Assembly: GCF_001891125.1 (NCBI RefSeq)
Contig: NZ_CP015247.1
Span: 328,501-392,500, forward strand
DNA from: Leuconostoc suionicum
Lineage (GTDB): Bacteria; Bacillota; Bacilli; Lactobacillales; Lactobacillaceae
Direction: 5' to 3'
DNA length: 64,000 bases
The translations under genes were made by a program, and so were the position numbers. Below, one piece after another: positions 1 through 9,109 of this stretch (position 1 is its first letter; every line of letters starts with the position of its first letter). The notes beneath the pieces are model-generated. The model worked only from the letters and a program-made list of their open reading frames with translations, made no database searches and was not told where the DNA came from.

Positions 1-507
1 GGATACTCACTAGGATTCTTTGATGAAAATTATTTGCAGCGTAGTCCAATAGCCGTACTTGAAAAAGAAGGGCAAATTGAAGCGTTTGCAACGTTAGTGA
101 CTTCATATACAGAACAACAAATGTCAGTTGACTTAATGAGATTCACGCATGCTGCACCGAATGGTGTCATGGATGTTTTATTCGTCAACGTATTTGATTA
201 TGCTAAACAACGGCATTTTAAAATATTTAATTTAGGTATGTCACCTTTGGCTAATGTTGGCCAGCATCGTCAAAGTTTTGGACGTGAGCGCTTGGCTAAT
301 TTAGTCTATCAATTTGGCTCAAAGGTTTATTCTTTTGAAGGATTGCATCATTATAAAAATAAATTTACCAAAGTTTGGCAACCTATGTACATTGGCTACT
401 CAAGGAAAAGCAGCATTATTGCCGTTATGTTTGGATTGCTGAAAATAGACAACAAAGGAGTGAAACATGCACCAAAAAGCGATATGAGATATACTAGAAG
501 CAATTAA
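1..507 (+). CDS. mprF: MprF-type phosphatidylglycerol aminoacyltransferase, C-terminal part (5'-truncated)
   Basis: The reading frame is open from base 1, so the gene starts before the window; about 168 C-terminal residues are present. The piece looks like the DUF2156/acyltransferase-like domain that transfers lysine (or alanine) from aminoacyl-tRNA to phosphatidylglycerol, with family-like stretches such as FNLGMSPLANVG and a C-terminal YKNKF..W.P.Y pattern. In the family this cytoplasmic domain follows a large multi-spanning flippase domain, which would lie to the left. MprF makes the membrane less negative and protects against cationic peptides. The stop is 3 nt before an AGGAGG that serves the next gene. 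The family call rests on pattern memory; the substrate amino acid cannot be told. Confidence 0.75.
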   Translation, partial: GYSLGFFDENYLQRSPIAVLEKEGQIEAFATLVTSYTEQQMSVDLMRFTHAAPNGVMDVLFVNVFDYAKQRHFKIFNLGMSPLANVGQHRQSFGRERLANLVYQFGSKVYSFEGLHHYKNKFTKVWQPMYIGYSRKSSIIAVMFGLLKIDNKGVKHAPKSDMRYTRSN

Positions 508-510
508 AAT

Positions 511-564
511 AGGAGGAAAAACATTTAGAATTGCGTTACAATTTGCTAAATGTTCTGATAGTTA
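511..564 (+). promoter_or_regulatory. Hairpin-bridged ribosome binding site
   Basis: AGGAGG at 511-516 lies 48 nt before the only in-frame ATG (565); the frame has a stop (TAG) at 559. Between them 520-528 (AACATTTAG) pairs perfectly with 546-554 (CTAAATGTT), and inside it 529-533 (AATTG) pairs with 539-543 (CAATT), loop CGTTA. Folding removes 35 nt and leaves 3 + 10 nt between the Shine-Dalgarno and ATG. The same layout precedes ltaS. Confidence 0.6.
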
Positions 565-1218
565 ATGGCAATGCATCAATATTTCATGGGAATGAGTCAG
601 CTTGAACTCATTAACCGAGCTCCAGGATTTTTTAAATACCAGCCCCACAATGTAGCGGCACACTCATGGAAAGTAACTCAAATTGCTCAGTTTTTAGCTG
701 ATGTTGAAGAACAAAATGGTGCTCAAATTAATTGGAAATCAGTTTATGAAAAAGCTTTAAATCACGATTATACAGAAAGATTTATCGGTGACATTAAAAC
801 GCCAGTGAAATATGCGACGTCGACATTACGTTCAATGTTAGCTGATGTTGAAGAATCAATGACTGAAAACTTTATTAAAACAGAAATTCCTGAACAATTT
901 CAAGCCGCGTATACACGGCGTCTAGGGGAAGGAAAAGATGATACGATTGAAGGCAAAATTTTATCCATTTCTGATAAAATTGATCTTCTCTATGAAGCAT
1001 ACGGTGAATTAGAAAAGTTTAACCCTGAACCCGTTTTTGTAAATATTTTTCAAAGTAGTTTGGAAGCACTCGCCGAATTCAAAGATATGGCCAGTGTGAA
1101 GTATTTGGCAAAAGAAATATTACCGGAAGTTTTTAAAGAAGACTTCATTCATAAGGATTTATTGTTTGATTTAGCTAAAAGTTTGTTACCTGATTTTGCC
1201 GAGGTGGTTAATAATTAA
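565..1218 (+). CDS. HD-domain phosphohydrolase, YfbR-like
   Basis: This 217-residue protein resembles the YfbR-like HD hydrolases (5'-deoxynucleotidase relatives) of lactic acid bacteria. Metal-ligand candidates are visible: H33 in AAHS, H67-D68 in LNHDYTE, and D137 in ISDKID, which is the usual H...HD...D order. A helical protein with no signal peptide, so cytoplasmic. The exact nucleotide substrate is not known from sequence. ATG 565 is the first possible start, since the frame is closed at 559; ATG 571 is an alternative and fits relatives equally well. No Shine-Dalgarno sits close; the AGGAGG is 48 nt upstream across a hairpin. It lies between mprF and a Nudix gene, probably in one transcript. 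Confidence 0.75.
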   Translation: MAMHQYFMGMSQLELINRAPGFFKYQPHNVAAHSWKVTQIAQFLADVEEQNGAQINWKSVYEKALNHDYTERFIGDIKTPVKYATSTLRSMLADVEESMTENFIKTEIPEQFQAAYTRRLGEGKDDTIEGKILSISDKIDLLYEAYGELEKFNPEPVFVNIFQSSLEALAEFKDMASVKYLAKEILPEVFKEDFIHKDLLFDLAKSLLPDFAEVVNN

Positions 1219-1219
1219 T

Positions 1220-1714
1220 ATGGAAAAAAATTATATTGCGCGTATGCGCGAAAAAGTTGGGCACGATGGAATGATATTTGTATCGGCATTTGGTGTATTG
1301 TGGAATGATGCACATGATGCAATATTATTAGAGAAACGTTGGGACTCTGATGAAAGATGGGGATTCCCTGGGGGTTATCTTGAGTATGGCGACTCACCAA
1401 TGCAGGCTGTTAAACGAGAATTTAAAGAAGAAACAAACCTTGATGTCAAAGTCACTCGTATGTTAGGGATTGCCACAAATGAGGTTAAAAAAAATTCTTG
1501 GGGTGATGCACAAGAAACCATTGGAATTGGTTTTGAAGTTGAGCATGTTGGTGGTCAGATGTTAAAGGATGGCACTGAAACGCTTGATTTACAATTCGTG
1601 CCAGTTCATCCAGAACCTAAAATGTTCGTTCCACAAGCGCAAAAAACAATGCATCTTATATTGACACAAAACGAGATTAGTGAACAACCTTGGATGAGGG
1701 AGAAAAACGAATGA
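1220..1714 (+). CDS. Nudix hydrolase
   Basis: 164 residues with a clear Nudix box at residues 52-74 (GYLEYGDSP...KREFKEET). The REFKEE core is intact, but the first glutamate of the consensus GX5E is an aspartate (D58) and the final G is N73. Nudix proteins cleave nucleoside diphosphates linked to another group; the substrate here is not predictable. Start chosen at ATG 1220 because GAGGTG (1201-1206) sits upstream; the longer frame from TTG 1196 has no ribosome site. The stop overlaps the next start as ATGA (1711-1714), which indicates translational coupling with the histidine phosphatase. Confidence 0.85.
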   Translation: MEKNYIARMREKVGHDGMIFVSAFGVLWNDAHDAILLEKRWDSDERWGFPGGYLEYGDSPMQAVKREFKEETNLDVKVTRMLGIATNEVKKNSWGDAQETIGIGFEVEHVGGQMLKDGTETLDLQFVPVHPEPKMFVPQAQKTMHLILTQNEISEQPWMREKNE

Positions 1715-2367
1715 AACTTTATGTTGTACGTCACGGTCAGACAATATTTAATACATTAAATAAAGTGCAGGGATGGGCTGATACACCGCTAACCAAGAAA
1801 GGTGAAAAAGATGGTCAGGAAGCTGGTAAAAGATTAAAAAACGTCGCTTTTGACGTAGCCTTTTCTTCTGATACTTCACGTGCTATGCATACCGCAGAAT
1901 ATATCCTGGCTGAAAATATCCACGAGCATACTAAGCTACAAATTACACCAGAATGGCGTGAATATTTTTTTGGTAGCTTTGAGGGTGGTAGTAATGATGT
2001 GATGTGGGGTGCTGTGGCTAAAGAATTTGGCGTTGCTAAAGGTACACCAGATGCTATTGCTGCAGAAGTTCAAGACATGACAGCGATTATGAATAAGATT
2101 TACGAAGTGGATCCACAGCATTTAGGTGAGAACGCAACACATTTTTGGCAAAGAATAGACGCTGCATTGGAAAAACTCCTCATGACACAAAAAGCCGATG
2201 CGAATGTCTTATTAGTTACGCACGGTCAGCTCATTGGTAATTTAGCACAGCACTATGGCCATTTTATCGGGGCTGAAAGACCAAAAAATGGTGCTGTGGC
2301 AGTTTTCAATCTTGATGGCGACGGTTTGCAAGTGGAACTTTTTAATGATGTTGACACCGTATTTTGA
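1711..2367 (+). CDS. Histidine phosphatase (phosphoglycerate mutase-like)
   Basis: 218 residues. The N-terminal YVVRHGQT carries the phospho-accepting H8 of the histidine phosphatase superfamily, and a second catalytic histidine is seen in LLVTHGQLIGN near residue 170. Such proteins are annotated phosphoglycerate mutase, but in lactic acid bacteria most are broad phosphatases of unknown substrate. Start ATG 1711 has GAGGGAG 10 nt upstream; an in-frame ATG at 1690 lies inside the Nudix gene without a ribosome site. Its coupling to Nudix and the nearby HD gene suggests a small nucleotide/phosphate-metabolite clean-up operon, which is inference. Confidence 0.85.
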   Translation: MKLYVVRHGQTIFNTLNKVQGWADTPLTKKGEKDGQEAGKRLKNVAFDVAFSSDTSRAMHTAEYILAENIHEHTKLQITPEWREYFFGSFEGGSNDVMWGAVAKEFGVAKGTPDAIAAEVQDMTAIMNKIYEVDPQHLGENATHFWQRIDAALEKLLMTQKADANVLLVTHGQLIGNLAQHYGHFIGAERPKNGAVAVFNLDGDGLQVELFNDVDTVF

Positions 2368-2396
2368 TAAAATACGGTTAATACTTTATATTTTTT
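2357..2396 (+). terminator. Rho-independent terminator after the histidine phosphatase
   Basis: CCGTATTTT (2357-2365) pairs with AAAATACGG (2369-2377), loop GAT, followed after a few bases by a run of T (2390-2397). The stem overlaps the stop codon. Confidence 0.7.
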
Positions 2397-2483
2397 TAAG
2401 GATTAAATTTATCTAAACAAATCGTTTAGTGATAATGTTTTCATTGATGTTTCAGAAAACGCACTCGTTATTTTCTTCACAAA

Positions 2484-2548
2484 AATCGTATTAAACGATT
2501 GACATTTTATGGTGGAACCGGTTACAATATTATGGTAAGCGATTATCA
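2484..2548 (+). promoter_or_regulatory. Promoter with LacI-type operators upstream of MFS-gtfA
   Basis: TTGACA (2499-2504), 18 nt, TACAAT (2523-2528) form a strong promoter. Two palindromes overlap it: AATCGT-ATTAA-ACGATT (2484-2500) against the -35, and a palindrome with core AACCGGTT (2516-2523) inside the spacer and -10. Both have the CG-centred look of LacI-family operators. A weaker cre-like stretch, GGTAAGCGATTATC (2534-2547), follows. The regulator is not in the window. Confidence 0.65.
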
Positions 2549-2565
2549 TAATTGAAGGAGATAAT

Positions 2566-3756
2566 ATGGTTAAACAAGATAGCCTGCTCACTAAAATTGC
2601 TTTTTTGGGCATTTCATTTGTCTTGACAAGTGCATACGCTATTAACGGCGCATTGCCACAAATGACAGAGGCGTTGCATATTTCATCCACCGAAGCACAA
2701 GTGTTGGCTACTACACCTTCTATTACTGTGACTATTTTTGTTCTTTTGAGTAGTTTTATAGCTGCTAAATTAGGTGATAAAAATACAATCATTTTAGGAG
2801 TAACATTGGTCGGAATTGCTGGAATGATACCATTTTTTACCGATTCATATGTGATCATTTTAGTATCACGAACAGTGTTGGGTGCTGGATTTGGTATTTT
2901 TAACTCACTGGCAGTGTCCATGATTGCTGTGATGTACAATGGAAAAACACGTTCTTCGATGCTTGGATACCGTGCAGCTGCTGAACAAGTTGGACAAGCT
3001 GTATTAACATTGTTAGCAGGATTGTTGTTGGCGTTTGGTTGGCACGCAACATTTTTGGTATATCTAATTGCATTTCCAATTTTGTTCTTGTTCATTAAGC
3101 GGGTTCCTGATACATCAGAAATGACACCACTTAAGACGGAAACGACAGACAGCAAACAGGTAGAAGAGGTAACTCGTATTAGTCCATTAGTATTGGTACT
3201 GACGCTCTTTGCTGCTTTCCTTGTGATTGATTATATGGCCATTCAACTTAGCTTTCCATTTATGGCGGCTGACCTGAAGGGAGACGGATACAATACCTCG
3301 CCAATATTGTCAGCTATGCTGATTGCAGCAACAATTGGTGGTGTAACATATGGTTGGTTCATGGCAAAGTTTGGTCGTTTCACACTACAAATTGGATTAG
3401 TATTAATGGCGATTTCAAATTTCTTGGTTGCATTTTCAAATGGTAACTTTGGTATGTTAATTTTAGGGGTTTTGTTAATAGGATTCCCACTACAATTAAT
3501 TTCACCATTCATTTTTAATCAATTACCAAAGTTGGCACCACTTGCACGTCAGTCATTAGTGACATCAATCATATTAATCGGATTTAACGTTGGTGTATTC
3601 ATTGAACCGATTGTAGTTGCAGCTTTTGCAAAGCTGATTGGTCATGGTGGTGGTAGCGCTGCTTCTTCAGCATATGCTACCATTCCATATTTGGGTTCGG
3701 TACTTCTTATTATCGCAATTATTACAGTTATAACTAACAGAAAACAGGAGAAATAA
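2566..3756 (+). CDS. MFS transporter, possible sucrose/sugar importer
   Basis: 396 residues with about 12 hydrophobic segments and a central hydrophilic loop near residues 180-205, the usual MFS shape. It resembles DHA1-type (drug:proton) MFS proteins more than the LacY or GPH sugar carriers. However, it ends 2 nt before sucrose phosphorylase and shares its promoter and operators, so the likely job is sugar (sucrose) entry without phosphorylation, which a phosphorylase needs. This role is inferred from context only. The start has GAAGGAG 6 nt upstream. An alternative is export of a sugar or glycoside product of the phosphorylase. Confidence 0.75.
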   Translation: MVKQDSLLTKIAFLGISFVLTSAYAINGALPQMTEALHISSTEAQVLATTPSITVTIFVLLSSFIAAKLGDKNTIILGVTLVGIAGMIPFFTDSYVIILVSRTVLGAGFGIFNSLAVSMIAVMYNGKTRSSMLGYRAAAEQVGQAVLTLLAGLLLAFGWHATFLVYLIAFPILFLFIKRVPDTSEMTPLKTETTDSKQVEEVTRISPLVLVLTLFAAFLVIDYMAIQLSFPFMAADLKGDGYNTSPILSAMLIAATIGGVTYGWFMAKFGRFTLQIGLVLMAISNFLVAFSNGNFGMLILGVLLIGFPLQLISPFIFNQLPKLAPLARQSLVTSIILIGFNVGVFIEPIVVAAFAKLIGHGGGSAASSAYATIPYLGSVLLIIAIITVITNRKQEK

Positions 3757-3758
3757 CT

Positions 3759-5237
3759 ATGGAAATTCAAAATAAAGCAATGCTTATCACATACGCTGAT
3801 TCATTAGGTAAAAACTTAAAGGATGTTCGTAAAGTTTTGAAGGAAGACATTGGTGATGCAATTGGTGGTGTTCACTTGTTGCCGTTCTTCCCATCAACAG
3901 GAGACCGTGGTTTTGCACCTTCTGATTACACACGTGTTGATTCAGCATTTGGTGACTGGAGTGATGTAGAAGCATTGGGTGAAGAATACTACTTGATGTT
4001 TGATTTCATGATTAACCACATTTCACGTGAATCTGTTATGTATCAAGATTTCAAGAAAAATCATGATGAATCAAAGTATAAAGATTTCTTCATTCGTTGG
4101 GAAAAGTTCTGGGCCAAGGCTGGTGAAAACCGTCCAACACAAGCCGATGTTGACTTGATTTACAAGCGTAAGGATAAGGCACCAACTCAAGAAATTACTT
4201 TTGATGATGGTACAACTGAAAATTTGTGGAACACATTTGGTGATGAACAAATTGATATCGATGTAAACTCAGCTATCGCTAAAGAATTTATCAAGACAAC
4301 TCTTGAAGACATGGTGAAGCATGGAGCTAACTTGATTCGTTTGGATGCCTTTGCATACGCTGTTAAAAAAGTTGATACAAATGACTTCTTCGTTGAGCCT
4401 GAAATCTGGGACACATTGAACGAGGTTCGTGAAATTTTGACACCTTTGAAGGCCGAAATTTTGCCAGAAATCCATGAACACTATTCAATTCCTAAGAAGA
4501 TTAATGATCATGGTTACTTCACATATGATTTTGCTTTGCCAATGACAACACTTTACACACTTTATTCAGGTAAGACAAATCAATTAGCTAAGTGGTTGAA
4601 GATGTCACCAATGAAGCAATTTACTACTTTGGATACACACGATGGTATTGGTGTTGTCGATGCGCGTGACGTCTTGACTGATGAAGAAATTGATTATGCA
4701 TCTGAAGAATTATACAAAGTTGGTGCTAACGTGAAGAAGACTTACTCTTCTGCTTCATACAACAACTTGGATATCTACCAAATCAACTCAACATACTACT
4801 CAGCTTTGGGAAATGATGATGCTGCATACTTGCTGAGTCGTGTATTCCAAGTCTTTGCTCCTGGTATCCCACAAATCTATTACGTTGGTTTGTTGGCCGG
4901 TGAAAATGATATTGAATTGCTTGAATCTTCAAAAGAAGGACGTAACATTAACCGTCACTACTACTCAGTTGATGAAGTTAAGGAAGAAGTTAAGCGCCCA
5001 GTTGTTGCTAATTTATTGAAACTTTTGTCATGGCGTAACAACTTTGCGGCATTTGATTTGGATGGATCAATTGATGTTGAAACACCATCTGACACAACTA
5101 TCAAGATTACTCGTAAGGATAAGTCTGGTGAAAATGTTGCAGTTTTGGTTGCTAACGCTGCTGACAAGACATTTACTATTACTGCAAATGGCGAAGAAGT
5201 TTTAGCTAACTCAGAGGCTGATAAGCAACAATTGTAA
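3759..5237 (+). CDS. gtfA: Sucrose phosphorylase
   Basis: 492 residues, GH13 family, near-identical in the recognised parts to Leuconostoc sucrose phosphorylases. It converts sucrose and phosphate into glucose-1-phosphate and fructose in the cytoplasm, saving one ATP compared with hydrolysis. The nucleophile D196 (IRLDAFAYA), acid/base E237 (ILPEIHEH) and stabiliser D295 (DTHDGIG) are in place. The last 60 residues differ from the L. mesenteroides enzymes I remember, suggesting another species or strain group. Codon use is biased to a few codons (TTG, AAG, GTT), as in highly expressed genes. Ribosome site ACAGGAG lies 9 nt upstream. Co-transcribed with the preceding MFS gene. Confidence 0.97.
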   Translation: MEIQNKAMLITYADSLGKNLKDVRKVLKEDIGDAIGGVHLLPFFPSTGDRGFAPSDYTRVDSAFGDWSDVEALGEEYYLMFDFMINHISRESVMYQDFKKNHDESKYKDFFIRWEKFWAKAGENRPTQADVDLIYKRKDKAPTQEITFDDGTTENLWNTFGDEQIDIDVNSAIAKEFIKTTLEDMVKHGANLIRLDAFAYAVKKVDTNDFFVEPEIWDTLNEVREILTPLKAEILPEIHEHYSIPKKINDHGYFTYDFALPMTTLYTLYSGKTNQLAKWLKMSPMKQFTTLDTHDGIGVVDARDVLTDEEIDYASEELYKVGANVKKTYSSASYNNLDIYQINSTYYSALGNDDAAYLLSRVFQVFAPGIPQIYYVGLLAGENDIELLESSKEGRNINRHYYSVDEVKEEVKRPVVANLLKLLSWRNNFAAFDLDGSIDVETPSDTTIKITRKDKSGENVAVLVANAADKTFTITANGEEVLANSEADKQQL

Positions 5238-5261
5238 TTTAAAAGTTTTATTATTAGTTGG

Positions 5262-5294
5262 AAAGTCAGTGCTATAAGCACCGGCTTTTTTTTA
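5262..5294 (+). terminator. Terminator of the sucrose phosphorylase operon
   Basis: AAAGTC-A-GTGCT (5262-5273) pairs with AGCAC-C-GGCTTT, loop ATA, then a run of eight T. Confidence 0.85.
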
Positions 5295-5328
5295 GAATTA
5301 TCAAACTAGTTTTGTGCACTTTTTTACA

Positions 5329-5379
5329 TTGACACACAAAGTAATATCTCTTATACTAATCTCGTGTTGACTAGTTGAC
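5329..5379 (+). promoter_or_regulatory. Promoter and operator-like repeat of the ABC exporter pair
   Basis: TTGACA (5329-5334), 17 nt, TATACT (5352-5357). At the expected transcription start lies GTTGAC-TA-GTTGAC (5366-5379), a direct repeat that is also an imperfect palindrome around ACTAGT. It resembles the MarR-type sites often found before LmrCD-like exporters. No regulator gene is adjacent. Confidence 0.7.
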
Positions 5380-5433
5380 AAATTACAACCAGCAGAGTAA
5401 AATATCTCTCACTGTCTTAAAAAGGGGAACGAG

Positions 5434-7152
5434 ATGCAAATTTTAAAAGAACATGCAAAGCCATATATTCGTGATATTTCATTTTCAATTATTGCGGTAA
5501 TTATTATGGCTCTTGCTTCATTATGGCAACCACGTTTATTGCAACAAGTAATGAAAGCAATTATTGCTGATAATCAAAATCAGGTCGTTTCCTATGGTGT
5601 GCAGTTGCTAGCATTAGCTGTAATAGGACTCATTGCCGGTGTTATTAACACTATTTTTGCTGCTAAGGTATCCCAATCGATTGCAGCAGATATACGTGCT
5701 CATGAATATGAAAAAATCCAGTCGTTTTCATTTGGAAACATTGAAAAATTTTCTGCAGGAAATTTAGTTGTTCGTATGACAAATGATGTTAACCAAGTGC
5801 AACAATTAATTATGATGATTTTGCAATCGTTAACTCGAATTCCAGTCTTGTTTGTTGGGGCTTTTATTTTAGCCTTGATTACGTTGCCACGTTTATGGTG
5901 GATTGTAATTTTGATGGTTGTTTTAATTTTTTTAGCATCCCAAGTCGTTTTCAAGCAAATGGGGAAATTTTTCTTTAAAATCCAAAAACTCATTGATAAA
6001 ACAAACACGCTAGCTAAGGAGAATCTGCAAGGGGTTCGCGTCGTCAAATCTTTTAATCAAGAAAAAAATGAGACCAAGCGCTTTACTGACAATTCAAATG
6101 AATTAACGCAAGTTAATACAACAGTTGGTTACTTGTTCTCAACAATGATGCCAATGTTCATGTTAATTTCGTACATTGCGATTGGCACAGCTATCTTATT
6201 TGTTGGTCGTGACGCTGTTAAACATCCTAATGACCTAGTGGCCATTACATCTTTTGTATCATACTTAATGCAAATATTTTTTGCTATCATGATTGGTGGC
6301 ATGATGGCTACCTTTGCGTCACGTGGCTTTGTTTCTCTAAGACGTATCAAAGAAATTTTAGATACGACGCCAGACCTAACGTACGCACAGGATGCGCCTG
6401 ATCATGATTTGAATGGAGATATTTCATTCAAAAATGTTTCTTTCACTTATCCTGGAGATACTAAACCAGCTTTGAAAAACGTATCGTTTGATATTGAAGC
6501 AGGTGAGATGATTGGTATCGTTGGTGCAACTGGATCAGGTAAAACAACACTTGCCCAATTAATCCCAAGATTATATGATCCTACGGAAGGTATGGTATCT
6601 GTTGGTGGTGTAGATCTCAAAAAAGTAAACGAAAAGTCGCTGCGAGCTGCGGTTTCGTTTGTTCTACAAAAGGCCATATTGTTCAGTGGTACGATTGCAT
6701 CAAATTTGCGTCAAGGTAAAAAAGACGCTAATGAAGAGAATTTTCAAAAAGCTGTTGAAATAGCACAGGCTGCGGAGTTTGTTAATCGTTATGAAGATAA
6801 TTTTGACCACATTGTTGAAGAGCGTTCGTCCAATTTTTCCGGTGGTCAAAAACAACGTCTTTCTATAGCAAGAGGAGTTGTTGGTAGTCCTAAAATATTG
6901 ATTTTAGATGATTCAACATCGGCTTTAGATGCCCGATCCGAAAAGCTGGTTCAAGAAGCACTTGACCAGGAATTAAAAGGAACGACAACAATTGTAATTG
7001 CGGAAAAAATCAGTTCAGTTATTCATGCTAACCGCATTTTAGTAATGGACGAGGGTAGGGTAGTTGGCATTGGCACACATCAAGAGTTGCTTGAAACTTC
7101 ACCGGTCTACGCTGAAATTTATCAAACACAAAAAGCGAAAGGGGCAGAATAA
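5434..7152 (+). CDS. lmrC: Heterodimeric ABC exporter, degenerate-site subunit (LmrC-like)
   Basis: 572 residues: six-helix transmembrane domain (about 1-320) and an ABC ATPase domain. Walker A GATGSGKT is near residue 364 and signature FSGGQ near 469. Walker B reads ILILDDST, with Asp instead of the catalytic Glu, and the H-loop reads VIAEKIS, with Glu instead of His. These are the hallmarks of the non-catalytic half of heterodimeric exporters such as LmrCD, BmrCD and TM287/288. The pair likely exports drugs, bile salts or lipids. The stop codon overlaps the next start (TAATG at 7150-7154). Ribosome site AAAGGGG is 6 nt upstream of the ATG. Confidence 0.88.
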   Translation: MQILKEHAKPYIRDISFSIIAVIIMALASLWQPRLLQQVMKAIIADNQNQVVSYGVQLLALAVIGLIAGVINTIFAAKVSQSIAADIRAHEYEKIQSFSFGNIEKFSAGNLVVRMTNDVNQVQQLIMMILQSLTRIPVLFVGAFILALITLPRLWWIVILMVVLIFLASQVVFKQMGKFFFKIQKLIDKTNTLAKENLQGVRVVKSFNQEKNETKRFTDNSNELTQVNTTVGYLFSTMMPMFMLISYIAIGTAILFVGRDAVKHPNDLVAITSFVSYLMQIFFAIMIGGMMATFASRGFVSLRRIKEILDTTPDLTYAQDAPDHDLNGDISFKNVSFTYPGDTKPALKNVSFDIEAGEMIGIVGATGSGKTTLAQLIPRLYDPTEGMVSVGGVDLKKVNEKSLRAAVSFVLQKAILFSGTIASNLRQGKKDANEENFQKAVEIAQAAEFVNRYEDNFDHIVEERSSNFSGGQKQRLSIARGVVGSPKILILDDSTSALDARSEKLVQEALDQELKGTTTIVIAEKISSVIHANRILVMDEGRVVGIGTHQELLETSPVYAEIYQTQKAKGAE

Positions 7153-8933
7153 TGGCAGATATTCAACACGCAATTAAATATTTCGCAAAGTATCTTAAGC
7201 GTTATTGGTTAGCGTTGTCTTTCGTAGCTATTGTGACAATAGCCTCAACTTACTTCCAAGTTAAAGCGCCAGTGTATATGGGAAAGGCAATTACAGAATT
7301 GTCGACTTATTTAAGTCAATACTTGAATCCTCAAACGCATGCTATTGCTAGCAAAACACCTTTCTATCATGCGCTGGAAGCGATGATGATTTTCTTTACG
7401 TTAACCGCAGCAACAATGTTCATTTCTAGTTTTATATCTAGTCGTATTAGTTCAGAGGCATCAGGACGAATGAGAATTGGTCTATTTGCTAAATTGCAAC
7501 GGATGACGATTAAATATTTTGATACTCATCAAGATGGTGAAATTTTATCTTTGTTTACGTCTGATTTAGATAATATTTTTAACGCGATGAACCAAGCCAT
7601 TTTCCAACTTTTATCACAATTCGCTCTGTTTGTTGGCATCATTATTATGATGTTTCAGCAGAACGTCAAATTAGCATGGGTGACTATGGCGTCGACACCA
7701 GTTGCTATTATCGTCGCTTGGTTTGTGATTAGTCGTGCTAGAAAATATATTGACACGCAGCAAGATGAAACTGGCCGTATGAATGGTTATATTAATGAGC
7801 AAATCAATGGTGAGAAGATTATTATTACGCAAGGATTGCAACAAGAATCAATCGCTAACTTTGGTCCGTATAATGAACGTGTGAAGCAGGCTACTTTTAA
7901 AGGACAGATGTATTCTGGTATGCTGTTTCCTTTAATGCAAGGCTTGTCACTGTTGAACTTGGCCATTGTGATTTTCTTTGGGTCATGGTTAATTGTTCAT
8001 GACGGTATGGATAAGTCGGTTGGTTTAGGATTAATTGTGGTATTTGTTAACTATTCACAGCAGTATTACCAACCAATCACACAAATTACATCTATTTATA
8101 ATATGTTGCAATTAGCTGTTACTGGTGCAAGACGCTTGAGCGATGTCCATGAACAAGCTGAAGAAGTTAACCCCGAAAGTGGCCAGAAATTAACTAATTT
8201 AAAGTCGGGTGTCACCTTAGAAAATATTCACTTTGGATACAATGATGACAAAGAAATTCTTCATGGTGTTTCAATTGACGTTAAAAAAGGGGAAATGATA
8301 GCCCTTGTTGGTCCTACTGGATCAGGAAAAACAACGGTTATGAACTTATTGAATCGATTTTATGATGTGACTGAAGGATCTGTAAAGTTTGATGGCATCG
8401 ACGTTCGTCAGTTAGACTTGAAATCATTACGTGATCATGTTGGCATTGTGTTGCAGGAATCAGTATTATTTAGTGGTACTGTCGCGGACAACATTAAGTT
8501 TGGTGAGCCAAATGCTACCAAAGAAGAAATGATTGATGCTGCTAAGCAGGCGAACATCCATGACTTTATTATGACGCTGCCAGAAGGCTATCAGACCAAA
8601 GTAGATGACGAAAATTCGGTCTTCTCAACAGGTCAAAAACAATTATTATCAATCGCCCGCACAATTTTAACTAATCCGGATTTCTTAATATTAGATGAAG
8701 CAACATCTAATGTGGATACGGTGACAGAGGCAAAAATTCAAGCGGCGATGGATAATGTTATTGCTGGACGCACGAGTTTTGTTATTGCTCACCGATTGAA
8801 AACAATACTGGGTGCTGATAAAATTGTTGTTCTTAAAGATGGTCGAGTTATTGAAAAGGGTTCTCATCAGGAATTAGTTGCTGAAGGCGGATTTTATTCA
8901 GAATTGTACCATAACCAAATGGTATTTGATTAA
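7152..8933 (+). CDS. lmrD: Heterodimeric ABC exporter, catalytic subunit (LmrD-like)
   Basis: 593 residues with the same transmembrane plus ABC layout. Walker A GPTGSGKT lies near residue 388. Walker [10 protein letters not shown] carries the catalytic Glu and the H-loop VIAHRL carries the His, but the signature is FSTGQ instead of SGGQ. It therefore complements its partner: the competent site uses this Walker A/B with the partner's intact signature, and the other site is degenerate. GAAAGGGG lies 8 nt before the ATG. The extra loop between the first two helices (residues about 45-70) is typical of LmrD. The substrate is unknown. Confidence 0.9.
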   Translation: MADIQHAIKYFAKYLKRYWLALSFVAIVTIASTYFQVKAPVYMGKAITELSTYLSQYLNPQTHAIASKTPFYHALEAMMIFFTLTAATMFISSFISSRISSEASGRMRIGLFAKLQRMTIKYFDTHQDGEILSLFTSDLDNIFNAMNQAIFQLLSQFALFVGIIIMMFQQNVKLAWVTMASTPVAIIVAWFVISRARKYIDTQQDETGRMNGYINEQINGEKIIITQGLQQESIANFGPYNERVKQATFKGQMYSGMLFPLMQGLSLLNLAIVIFFGSWLIVHDGMDKSVGLGLIVVFVNYSQQYYQPITQITSIYNMLQLAVTGARRLSDVHEQAEEVNPESGQKLTNLKSGVTLENIHFGYNDDKEILHGVSIDVKKGEMIALVGPTGSGKTTVMNLLNRFYDVTEGSVKFDGIDVRQLDLKSLRDHVGIVLQESVLFSGTVADNIKFGEPNATKEEMIDAAKQANIHDFIMTLPEGYQTKVDDENSVFSTGQKQLLSIARTILTNPDFLILDEATSNVDTVTEAKIQAAMDNVIAGRTSFVIAHRLKTILGADKIVVLKDGRVIEKGSHQELVAEGGFYSELYHNQMVFD

Positions 8934-8945
8934 CATAGTAAAAAT

Positions 8946-9003
8946 CAACAAATAGTTTGAAGTCCTGTGTTATAAAGGATGGAAAATGATTTGTTGTTTT
9001 TTT
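8946..9003 (+). terminator. Terminator after the ABC exporter
   Basis: CAACAAAT (8946-8953) pairs with ATTTGTTG (8989-8996), with an inner TCCT/AGGA helix, followed by seven or more T. Confidence 0.75.
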
Positions 9004-9027
9004 ATGTGGAGAACAATTGCATCAGTA

Positions 9028-9057
9028 TTCGACCATTTTTACGTAAAATGTTATAAT
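9028..9057 (+). promoter_or_regulatory. Promoter of the glycolipid/LTA gene cluster
   Basis: TTCGAC (9028-9033), 18 nt, TATAAT (9052-9057), about 50 nt upstream of the first glycosyltransferase. Confidence 0.6.
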
Positions 9058-9109
9058 AGCAGTATTGCTTTTATAGAAATTTGTATATTTTTGAACATTG
9101 GAGAAAACA

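Noticed and set aside
2534-2547. Catabolite-responsive element (cre) before the MFS gene
   Set aside because: GGTAAGCGATTATC keeps the AAGCG core but misses several consensus bases; only mentioned, not called.
2409-3155. Reverse-strand reading frame of 248 codons
   Set aside because: It lies opposite the MFS gene, has a composition mirroring hydrophobic codons, and no family resemblance or ribosome site.
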